NCBI RefSeq assembly: GCF_014042355.1
Contig: NZ_JACEZU010000006.1
Span: 338,263 to 402,262 of the forward strand
Origin: Rugamonas apoptosis
GTDB lineage: Bacteria; Pseudomonadota; Gammaproteobacteria; Burkholderiales; Burkholderiaceae_D
Reading direction: 5' to 3'
DNA: 64,000 bases
The number at the start of each line of letters is the position of its first letter. Positions within the stretch are counted from its first letter, which is position 1. The translations under genes were made by a program, and so were the position numbers. The notes under the pieces are model-generated. The model was not told where the DNA came from. It did not search any database and worked only from the letters and a program-made list of their open reading frames with translations. Positions 8,293 through 15,928 of this stretch are shown piece after piece.

Positions 8293-9699
8293 CTAGGCCA
8301 CCTGGCTGTGGAGCGCGCAGGAACCGCCGCCATCCTCTTCGTGGCGGGCCGGCGTGAGCGGGATCACCTTGCGCGGCGTCGACGGATGGCCATCCCCTTC
8401 CGTCTCGAAGAAGAACTTGTCGCGGCCGAAGGCGGGACGCAAATCATCCATCCAGGTCGCTTCCGGGTCGTAGCGGGCATAGAACGGCTTGCGCACCCAG
8501 TCGGCGTTGCGGGCCTGCAGGAACTGCAGCGCGAACACCTTCTCGCCGGCGATGTTGGCCACGCCGTCGATCACCACCTTGCCGGGGAAGGCGCTCATGG
8601 ACGGCCCGCGCACCGTGCGCGCCAGGCCCGACACCATCTGGTAGGCGGCCTGGAAGATCTCGTGCGCCTTCACCAGCGGCAGCTGGAAGTATGCGCGCGG
8701 GCCGGTGTCGCGCTCGACGAACATGTAGTACGGGATGGCGCCCAGCCGCACGCCCGTCTGCCACAGCTCGGCCCAGCTTTTCGGGTCCTCGTTGATGTGG
8801 CGGATCAGCGGCCCTTGCATGCGCAGCGTGGCGCCGGTGCCGACGATGCGCTTGACGGCTTGCTGGGCGATCGGCTGGCGCAGTTCCACGGCATGGTTGT
8901 AATGGCCCATGATGGCCATGTTCTTGCCGCTGGCGACCACCCGCTCGAACAGGCGCAGCAAGTCGTCGGCGTCGGCGTCCGTCACGAAGCGTTGCGGCCA
9001 GTAGGCCACCGACTTGGTGCCGATGCGGATGTTCTGGATGTGGGCCAGTTCCGGCACCAGCAGCGGTTCGATGTAGGCGGCCAGCGAGCGGGTGTTCATG
9101 ATCAACGGGTCGCCGCCCGTGATCAGCACGTCCGTCACCTCCGGGTGCAGCTTCAGGTACTCGGCCAGCTCGTTCGATTCGCGGGCGTCGAACTTCATGT
9201 CATCCATGCCCACGAACTGGGGCCAGCGAAAGCAGAAGGTGCAATAGGCGTGGCAGGTCTGGCCGGCGCTGGGGAAGAACAGCACCGTCTCGTTGTACTT
9301 GTGCTGCAAGCCCTTGAGCGGCGCGTCGTTCACGCGCGGCACGTTGTGCGTCATCTGGCCGGCCGGGTGCGGGTTCATGCGCATGCGGATGGAGCGCACC
9401 AGTTGCACCAGGGCGGCCTGGTCGCCGCGGCCCTGCACCAGGTCGCGCAGGCGGGCGTACTCGTGCTCGGGCAGCATGTCGCGGTGCGGGAAGGTGAGCC
9501 GGAAGATGGGATCGTCGGGAATGTTGTTCCAGTCGATCAGGTGGTCCATCACGTAGGCGTTGGTGCGGAACGGCAGTACATGCGACACCACTTGCACGGC
9601 TTCGCGCAATTCGGGCGGCATGGCGGCCCACTGGGGCGCCTGGGCGATGGTCTGGCGGATATAAGGTTTGAACTTGACGCTGGCGGTTTCGGTAGTCAT
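8293..9699 (-). CDS. KamA-family radical SAM aminomutase (lysine 2,3-aminomutase-like)
   Basis: 468 aa, in the length range of lysine 2,3-aminomutases and longer than EpmB (about 340 aa). The radical SAM cluster motif CxxxCxxC is C149, C153, C156 (CHAYCTFC), followed by the SAM-binding ITGGDPLIMNT stretch typical of KamA. The segment FPGKVVIDG near residue 345 may hold the PLP lysine. Family members move an amino group from C2 to C3 of lysine, glutamate or related amino acids. The ATG at 9699 has an AGGAG site. It heads a four-gene minus-strand run with MFS, P4H-like dioxygenase and FAH-family genes. Actual substrate is unknown. Confidence 0.88.
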   Translation of the reverse strand: MTTETASVKFKPYIRQTIAQAPQWAAMPPELREAVQVVSHVLPFRTNAYVMDHLIDWNNIPDDPIFRLTFPHRDMLPEHEYARLRDLVQGRGDQAALVQLVRSIRMRMNPHPAGQMTHNVPRVNDAPLKGLQHKYNETVLFFPSAGQTCHAYCTFCFRWPQFVGMDDMKFDARESNELAEYLKLHPEVTDVLITGGDPLIMNTRSLAAYIEPLLVPELAHIQNIRIGTKSVAYWPQRFVTDADADDLLRLFERVVASGKNMAIMGHYNHAVELRQPIAQQAVKRIVGTGATLRMQGPLIRHINEDPKSWAELWQTGVRLGAIPYYMFVERDTGPRAYFQLPLVKAHEIFQAAYQMVSGLARTVRGPSMSAFPGKVVIDGVANIAGEKVFALQFLQARNADWVRKPFYARYDPEATWMDDLRPAFGRDKFFFETEGDGHPSTPRKVIPLTPARHEEDGGGSCALHSQVA

Positions 9700-9950
9700 G
9701 GCGTGCTCCTGTCGCGGTGGGGTTGCCGGGAATTCCATGCTAGGCCGCGCCGGGCCTGAGGGATTGCCGTACATCAACTAGCGGAGGGAAAAGTTGCGCT
9801 GTGGAACAAAACCTTGACACGCTTTGGTGGCGGAGTCTGGCCGGGCCACGCGCTTGCGTTAGCGCAAACGGGGACCGGCACAGGCGGCGTACAGTACGTC
9901 ATGCGCATAGGCAACATTTCCACCAACGCCGACTCACCTCAAGGATCGCC

Positions 9951-10412
9951 ATGAACCGCTTAGCACACACCGCCGCCCTGGCGCTCGCCGTCGTCCTGGC
10001 TGGCGCGGCCACCGCCGCCACCGACCCCACTGAAAAAGACGCCATCGCCATGGCCGAACGGGGCGCGGCCTACATGAAGAGCCACGGCCGCGAAGAGATG
10101 ATGAAGCGCATCAGCGCCAAAGACCCGGACTTCGTGCAGGGCACGCTGTACGTGGACATGCGCGACCTGCACACCGGCATCGTGCTGGCCCACCCCATCA
10201 ATCCCTCCATCGTCGGCAAGGACTTGCTCGACGTGCCCGACGCCAGCGGCAAGCGCTACCGGCGCGACATCATCGAACTGGCCCAGAAACAGGGCAAGGG
10301 CTGGGTCGACTACCAGTACCGCAACCCCACCAGCGGCAAGATCGAACCCAAGACCACCTACATCCTGCGGGTCGGCGATGTGGTGCTGGAAGCGGGCATC
10401 TATAAGAAATAA
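9951..10412 (+). CDS. Secreted single Cache-domain protein
   Basis: 153 aa with a Sec signal peptide (MNRLAHTAALALAVVLAGAA, cleavage near ATA-ATD) and a single-Cache (sCache_2-like) ligand-binding fold: MSRG-type helix AAAYMKSHG..., FVQGTLYVDMRDLHTGIVLAHPINPSIVGKDL and GWVDYQYRNPTSGKIEPKTTYI. Proteins of this kind act as periplasmic sensors or binding partners for chemoreceptors. It is 33 bp upstream of a chemoreceptor gene on the same strand, which suggests a shared transcript and possible functional pairing. An AAGGA site precedes the ATG. Confidence 0.85.
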   Translation: MNRLAHTAALALAVVLAGAATAATDPTEKDAIAMAERGAAYMKSHGREEMMKRISAKDPDFVQGTLYVDMRDLHTGIVLAHPINPSIVGKDLLDVPDASGKRYRRDIIELAQKQGKGWVDYQYRNPTSGKIEPKTTYILRVGDVVLEAGIYKK

Positions 10413-10445
10413 ACGAGAAATCATCCACCTGCGCTAGGAACGGCC

Positions 10446-12125
10446 ATGCTGAAGCGACTGAGGATAGGTCCGAAACTGCTGTTGGCGCCCGGCCTGGTGC
10501 TGCTGCTGCTGATGTGCACCTCGGGCGCCGGCTACTACGGCATGGTGCGCCAGAACGCCTCGCTGGAAAACCTGGTGCAGGTGCGCGCGGCACGCCTGAA
10601 GGCGGCGGCCGACGTGGGCGGCGAAACCAAGCACGCGCACGCCAACATCTATCAGTTGCTGGCCTGGACCAACGGCAGCTTCACCCAGGACCGGATCGAC
10701 GCGCTGGCGCAGGAACTGCGGGCGCGCCACGCCGACATCGCGGCGCAACTGGCGGCGCTGGCGGCGCTGGCCGACCCGGCCGAGCGGCCCTTCGTGGACG
10801 CCTCCACCGAGGCGCTGGCGGCCTACCGCAAGGCGGTGCGCGAAACCATGGAGATCGCCCAGGTGGACCAGTCGATCGCGGCCAACTCCATGGCCAGGGC
10901 CGAGCAGCAGTTCAGCCGCCTGAACGGGGCGCTGGCCAAGCTGGCGGCGCTGGAACAGCAACTGAGCGTGCAGGCGCACGGGCGCGCCAAGGCTGAATTC
11001 CACACGCTGGGCGTGACCATGGCCGCTTTGCTGCTGCTGTCGGTGGCCTTGTCGTTGCTGGTGACGATGCGGGTACGGGGCGCCATGCTGCGCGACATCC
11101 ACGCCATCGCCGCCGTGGTGGTGAAGCTGGCCGCCGGCAAGCTGAGCGCCGGCCGCGCCAACGACGGCCACGACGAGATCGCCCACACGGCCCGCCTGCT
11201 CGACGGCACCATGGCCCAGCTCAGCGCCACCTTGCGCACCATCCTGGGGGCGGTGCAGAACATCGACCTGGCCGCGCACGACATCGCCAGCGGCAACCTG
11301 GACCTGTCCACCCGCACCGAGCGCCAGGCCGGTTCGCTGGAGCAGACCGCCAGCGCCATGGACAGCCTGACCGTGGCCGTGCGCGACAACGCGGCCCACG
11401 CGCAGCAAGCCTGCCAGCTGGCCGACGGCGCCTCGCAACTGGCCGAACGGGGCGGCACGGCCATGGGCCAGGCCGTGACGACGATGGACTCGATCCGCGC
11501 CAGCGCGCGCCAGATCGTCGACATCACGGGCGTGATCGACGCCATCGCGTCGCAGACCAACATCCTGGCCCTGAACGCGGCCGTCGAGGCGGCCCGCGCC
11601 GGCGAGCAGGGCCGCGGCTTCGCCATCGTGGCGGCCGAAGTGCGCACGCTGGCCCACCGCTCGGCCGCCGCCGCCAGCCAGATCAAGGGCCTGGTGGCCG
11701 CCTCGGTGGCCACCATCGACAGCGGCAGCGCCTCGGTGCAGCAGGCCGGCGAACGCATGGGCGAGCTGGCCGCCTCGGTGCGCCAGGTGAACGACATCAT
11801 CCGCCGCATCAGCGCGGCCAGCGCCGACCAGGCCCAAGGCATCGCGGAAGTGAACCAGGCCATGGGCCAGATGGACGAGGTGACCCGGCAGAACGCGGCG
11901 CTGGTGGAACAGGCCGCGGCGGCGGCGTCCAGCCTGCAGGAGCAGGCCGAACACCTGACCCGGGCGGTGGCCGTGTTCCAGCTCGGCGAGGCGGCCGCGA
12001 CGCCCCCGTCCCCGGCGGCCAACCCGGCCGCCATCTGGTCCGGCCGGCCACGCCCGTCCCGGCCAGCGGCCGCAAGCATGACAAATGCACATCGAAACGG
12101 CATGCCCCAGCCCCGCCGTGCGTAA
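10446..12125 (+). CDS. Methyl-accepting chemotaxis protein
   Basis: 559 aa. Membrane span 1 (about residues 12-32), a four-helix-bundle-like periplasmic domain, span 2 (about 193-215), HAMP, then the long cytoplasmic signalling coiled coil with the conserved hairpin tip [22 protein letters not shown]. The receptor would pass ligand information to CheA/CheW. The C-terminus is Pro/Ala/Arg-rich and lacks an NWETF-type CheR tether. No che genes are nearby, so it depends on a cluster elsewhere. The preceding Cache protein may be its binding partner. Confidence 0.94.
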   Translation: MLKRLRIGPKLLLAPGLVLLLLMCTSGAGYYGMVRQNASLENLVQVRAARLKAAADVGGETKHAHANIYQLLAWTNGSFTQDRIDALAQELRARHADIAAQLAALAALADPAERPFVDASTEALAAYRKAVRETMEIAQVDQSIAANSMARAEQQFSRLNGALAKLAALEQQLSVQAHGRAKAEFHTLGVTMAALLLLSVALSLLVTMRVRGAMLRDIHAIAAVVVKLAAGKLSAGRANDGHDEIAHTARLLDGTMAQLSATLRTILGAVQNIDLAAHDIASGNLDLSTRTERQAGSLEQTASAMDSLTVAVRDNAAHAQQACQLADGASQLAERGGTAMGQAVTTMDSIRASARQIVDITGVIDAIASQTNILALNAAVEAARAGEQGRGFAIVAAEVRTLAHRSAAAASQIKGLVAASVATIDSGSASVQQAGERMGELAASVRQVNDIIRRISAASADQAQGIAEVNQAMGQMDEVTRQNAALVEQAAAAASSLQEQAEHLTRAVAVFQLGEAAATPPSPAANPAAIWSGRPRPSRPAAASMTNAHRNGMPQPRRA

Positions 12126-12247
12126 AAATCCAGCATTGCCATCACATTTTCACGCCAAAATCGCGCAACGGGGAGCGGGAAGCGGCGATAATCGGAAGTA
12201 GGCGAACTCGGCGCGAGGCACCCGGCTGGTTTATAGTGCTGGTTTGA

Positions 12248-12312
12248 GAAGTTGTTTCCAATGACCATGGCCAGGCGCCACGACAACACCATGGGCTTGT
12301 TGCAACAACTTC
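12248..12312. repeat. Short palindromic (MITE-like) element, copy A
   Basis: A 65-bp unit with inverted ends: GAAGTTGTT at 12248-12256 and its complement at 12304-12312, each followed inward by a CCATGG core (12265-12270 and 12289-12294). The same ends and CCATGGCCAGGCG core occur in copy B near 26.5 kb, which has an extra internal hairpin. Copy A therefore looks like an internally shortened form. It lies in the leader of the HDOD gene. Confidence 0.75.
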
Positions 12313-12348
12313 CTGGCGCCGTCGCCGTTCCGTAACTTGAAAACCATC

Positions 12349-13215
12349 ATGACCTCAGCCGCAGCCCCAGTTTTGCCAGTCGAACACACGGTGGAAGACG
12401 CCCTGCTGCGTTCCATCCGCATTCCGCCGCGTCCCAGCCTGCTGGTCGACCTGCAGCAGGAACTGGCCGAGCCGGACCCGTCGCCGCGCCGCATCGCGCG
12501 CATCATCGGCAACGACGTGGGCATGTCGGGCGCCCTGCTCAAGCTGGCCAATTCACCATTCTATGGCGCCGGGCGCAAGGCCAAGTCGGTCGAGCAAGCC
12601 ATCAATTTCCTCGGCATCAACCACTGCGCGGCGCTGCTCACAGGCTTGCTGGCCAAGCAAGCCATCGACGGCAACGACGCCACCCTGGACCAGTTCTGGG
12701 AAGTGTCGGCCCGGCGCGCCCAGGCGCTGGTATTCACCTCGCGCCAGTTGCGCATCGCTCCGCCCGACATCGCCCACACCTTCGGCCTGTTCTGCGACAT
12801 CGGGGTGCCCTTGCTGATGAACCGCTTCCCCGGCTACGTGGACACCTTCGCCGCCGCCAGCAACGACCCGGTGCGCCGCTTCACGGAAGTGGAGGACGCG
12901 CGCCACCAGACCAACCACGCCGCCATCGGCTGCCTGCTGGCCCGTAACTGGGGCCTGTCGCCGGACGTGTCGTGGGCCATCCTGCTGCACCACGACTACC
13001 GGGTGCTGGACGACCCCGCCACGGACGACGCCGTGCGCTCGCTGGTGGCGCTGTCGGTGCTGGCGGAAAAAGGCATCCAGCGCTACCACGGCAACGCCGT
13101 CTCGCTGGAATGGGAAAAAGGCGGCGCCCCGGCCTGCCGCCACCTGGGGCTGTCCGAGGACGAGACGGCCGACCTGCTGGACGAACTGCACGAAACCTTT
13201 CACAACGAGCGCTGA
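12349..13215 (+). CDS. HDOD-domain signalling protein
   Basis: 288 aa, almost entirely an HDOD domain (PF08668): PPRPSLLVDLQQELAEPDPSPRRIARIIGNDVGMSGALLKLANSPFY is diagnostic, followed by the AINFLGINHC helix and a second helical half with HAAIGCLLARNWGLSP and ILLHHD. The HD-type metal residues of phosphohydrolases are mostly missing, as usual for HDOD proteins, which act as protein-interaction modules in cyclic-di-GMP and two-component networks. ATG 12349 is chosen over an upstream in-frame TTG; neither has a strong ribosome-binding site. A palindromic repeat lies directly upstream. Confidence 0.9.
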   Translation: MTSAAAPVLPVEHTVEDALLRSIRIPPRPSLLVDLQQELAEPDPSPRRIARIIGNDVGMSGALLKLANSPFYGAGRKAKSVEQAINFLGINHCAALLTGLLAKQAIDGNDATLDQFWEVSARRAQALVFTSRQLRIAPPDIAHTFGLFCDIGVPLLMNRFPGYVDTFAAASNDPVRRFTEVEDARHQTNHAAIGCLLARNWGLSPDVSWAILLHHDYRVLDDPATDDAVRSLVALSVLAEKGIQRYHGNAVSLEWEKGGAPACRHLGLSEDETADLLDELHETFHNER

Positions 13216-13276
13216 CGCCTCATGGCGCAGCGCCGGGGCCGTCCGCACGGCCCCCGCCCCCCGACTTCAGGAAACC

Positions 13277-14470
13277 ATGCCCAAGAACAAACGCCCCGTG
13301 CCCCGTAAATCGGCCGACACGCCCGAAATCAAGGATGAACTGCAAACCCGCAACCTGTGCGAACTGGCGCTGGAACTGGCGGAGCAGGAAGACCCGGACA
13401 CCATGAGCGAATTGCTGCGCCAGCGCGCGGCCACTTTCCACAAGCTGGTGCGCAAGCTGCTCAACCAGCACAAGGACGAGGTGCTGTACGGCGCCGTCGA
13501 GCTGGCCAAGTACGAGGACGTGGGCGCCTACCACTACCTGCGCGACGCCATCGAGGAGGCGGCCGGTACCGTGCTGCTGCGGCGCGACAACGCGCCCGAG
13601 CTGGAGATCGACGCCTTCGCCATCCCCCTGTTCGTGCACAGCACGGGCGGCCTGGACCCGGCCCACGAGTTCCAGGACGGCGACGCCTACGACGCCCTGC
13701 TGGCCAGCTTCACGCAAGCCCAGCTGGAAAGCCCCAAGGCCAAGGTGGTGCTGATCGGCCACGCCTATGACCTGGGCGAGATCGACCGCATCACCTACAG
13801 CGAACTGCACGAGATGGTGCGCGACGCGGCCACCTCGATGACGGAAAAGAAAATGGTGGCCACGCCCGCCATCGAACGCAGCCTGGCCGGCTGGACCCCG
13901 GCCGGTTTCGGCCCCGACGACGCGGCCGTGGAACTGCGCTTCCTGGTCGGTTTCGCGCTCAAGCGGGCCGACGACCCGTTCTACAAGGTGCCGGCCGACG
14001 AGGCGGCGGCCGACGCCTATTTCGCGCGCCGGATGGAACGCTACCAGCGCTGGACCGAGCAGTACGCGCCCCTGGTGCGGCGCTGCCTGGGCGGCGCGCG
14101 GCCGTTGGAATTGAATTTCCTCTACCAGGACCTGTTCTTCGGCGCCAAGCAGCAGGGCGTGGCCGAACACGACATGCTGCAACTGCTGGCCACGCTGAAC
14201 CAGGCGCTGGCCGCGCGCGGCGTGGCGGCGGACCAGGCCACGGCCATCGTCGGCCCGGCCGATGTCGACCACGAGATGCAACTGCGCACCTGCGTGTACC
14301 TGGACGGCGCGGCGCTGGCCGCCTACGACAAGCCGCTCGACCTGGGTGCGGACCTGGAAACGGAAGTGGCCGACGTGCGCGACGCACTGGCCAGCATCGG
14401 CTTGCGCCAGCTGTCCGTGGCCTTGAAATTCGACCCCAGCGGCGCCCCCGTGGAGCCGCAAGCCCTGTAA
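13277..14470 (+). CDS. Unrecognised 397-aa protein (possibly DUF2863-like)
   Basis: No catalytic motif is recognised. The protein is soluble, acidic and mostly helical at the N-terminus (LCELALELAEQEDPDTMSELL, FHKLVRKLLNQHKDEVLYGA), then has an alternating alpha/beta middle (IDAFAIPLFVHSTGGLDP, AKVVLIGHAYDLGEIDR) and ends with a beta-rich DHEMQLRTCVYLDGAALAAYD region. The layout recalls the betaproteobacterial DUF2863 family, but I am not sure. It has no signal peptide. It follows the HDOD gene by 61 bp on the same strand and may share its transcript. Codon use and GC match the neighbours. Confidence 0.75.
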   Translation: MPKNKRPVPRKSADTPEIKDELQTRNLCELALELAEQEDPDTMSELLRQRAATFHKLVRKLLNQHKDEVLYGAVELAKYEDVGAYHYLRDAIEEAAGTVLLRRDNAPELEIDAFAIPLFVHSTGGLDPAHEFQDGDAYDALLASFTQAQLESPKAKVVLIGHAYDLGEIDRITYSELHEMVRDAATSMTEKKMVATPAIERSLAGWTPAGFGPDDAAVELRFLVGFALKRADDPFYKVPADEAAADAYFARRMERYQRWTEQYAPLVRRCLGGARPLELNFLYQDLFFGAKQQGVAEHDMLQLLATLNQALAARGVAADQATAIVGPADVDHEMQLRTCVYLDGAALAAYDKPLDLGADLETEVADVRDALASIGLRQLSVALKFDPSGAPVEPQAL

Positions 14471-14642
14471 GGTCCGGGCCGGTCGGGACGTCCCCGCGGC
14501 CGTTTGACACGGGCTGGGGAGCCGAGGATACTTTGGCTCAGTAGCGGCTCCCCGGCCGCGGCCTGCGCGGCGCAGGCTTCCAGCTCCGCCGTACCGTAGT
14601 ACGCAAGCGGCGCCCCGGCCGGGCGCGCTGGAGGAGATCGTC

Positions 14643-15818
14643 ATGCTGAGCCGTCTTTGTATCCTGTGTACCGTCCTGCTGGCGGGTTGCGCCGGCCTGT
14701 CCCAGGACCGGGTGGCGACCGCCCCGCCGGCCCGCCTGTTCCAGGACCAGTTGTTCGCGCCGCCGTCGGCCCCGGTCAGCACCGACCAGCTGTTCGCCGT
14801 CACGCCCGCCATGGACGCCTACCTGAAGGAACAGGTGCTGCACCAGCAACATGGCAAGGACAAGCGCCAGGCCCTGTTCGACGCCCTGTACCGGCGCGAC
14901 AAGCTGCAACTGGAATACGATTCAGCCATTACCCGCAACGCCCAGCAGACGTTCGAGGCGCGCCGTGGCAACTGCCTGTCGCTGGTGATCATGACGGCGG
15001 CGCTGGCCCACAAGCTGGGGCTGGAAGTGCAATACCAGAGCATCTCCATCGATGATGCGTGGAGCCGCAGCGGTGACCTGTATTTCTCCAGCGGCCACGT
15101 CAACCTGGTGCTGGGCGAGCCCAAGGTGGACATCAGCAGGGGCTATAACTCCCAGAAATACCTGACCGTGGACTTCATTCCCATCCCGGAACTGGCCCGG
15201 CAACTGGCCCAGCCGCTTGAGGAACGCACGGTGGTGGCCATGTACATGAACAACCGGGCCGCCGAACTGCTGGTGCAAAACAAGCTCGACGACGCCTACT
15301 GGTGGGCCCGCGGCGCCGTCGGCCAGGATCCCCGCTTCCTCAACGCCTACAACACGCTGGGCGTGATCTACCAGCACCACGGCGACCTGGCGGCGGCCGA
15401 ACAGGTGTTGCGCCATGCCTGGAACCAGGCGCCCGACAACACGGTATTCCTGTACAACCTGGCACAGGCGCTGAGCGAACTGGGCCGGCCCCAGGAGGCG
15501 CAGGCGCTGCGCGCGCGACTGGCCCAGCTGGAACCGTATCCGCCGTTCTACTTCTTCAACCAGGGCCAGCAAGCGATGCGGGCCGGCGACTTTGCCCGCG
15601 CGCGCGCGCTATTCCAGCGCGAACTGGACCGTTCGCCGGACTACCATGAGTTCCACTTCTGGCTGGCGGTGGCGTCCTTCAAGCTGGGCGACCTGGCGCG
15701 GGCCGACAGCCACATGAAGCAAGCCATGGAGAACAGCACCACGCGCGGCGACCACGACCTGTATGCGGCCAAGCTGGACCGGCTCAAGGCTTACGAGGCG
15801 CAGTCCAGCCGGCAATAG
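14643..15818 (+). CDS. Lipoprotein with transglutaminase-like and TPR domains
   Basis: 391 aa. Signal peptide with lipobox LLAGC (Cys at about residue 16) predicts a lipid-anchored periplasmic protein. Residues 80-170 resemble a transglutaminase-like papain fold: the Cys in EARRGNCLSLVIMTAALAHKLGLEVQYQ and the His in SSGHVNLVLGEP. From about residue 200 there are TPR units (NAYNTLGVIYQHHGDLAAAEQVL, FFNQGQQAMRAGDFARARALF). The pair of domains resembles proteins of cell-envelope assembly, but no partner is next to it. Start at 14643 with a GGAGGA site. Confidence 0.82.
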   Translation: MLSRLCILCTVLLAGCAGLSQDRVATAPPARLFQDQLFAPPSAPVSTDQLFAVTPAMDAYLKEQVLHQQHGKDKRQALFDALYRRDKLQLEYDSAITRNAQQTFEARRGNCLSLVIMTAALAHKLGLEVQYQSISIDDAWSRSGDLYFSSGHVNLVLGEPKVDISRGYNSQKYLTVDFIPIPELARQLAQPLEERTVVAMYMNNRAAELLVQNKLDDAYWWARGAVGQDPRFLNAYNTLGVIYQHHGDLAAAEQVLRHAWNQAPDNTVFLYNLAQALSELGRPQEAQALRARLAQLEPYPPFYFFNQGQQAMRAGDFARARALFQRELDRSPDYHEFHFWLAVASFKLGDLARADSHMKQAMENSTTRGDHDLYAAKLDRLKAYEAQSSRQ

Positions 15819-15928
15819 CCATCGTGCGCGCATGAAAGTGTTGCGCCGGCCTCCATCGCGGCTTGACAGAATGTTGCGCTTGCGCAACAATTGCAAAATA
15901 CATAAACTGTCCGCCCGAGGATACCGCC

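Noticed and set aside
8236..9759. 507-aa plus-strand ORF opposite the aminomutase
   Set aside because: It is the antisense reading of a recognised KamA gene; His/Arg/Gly-rich composition and no family match are typical of high-GC shadow frames.
9814..9842. TTGACA box as promoter for the Cache gene
   Set aside because: No acceptable -10 box at 16-18 bases; the match is probably chance.
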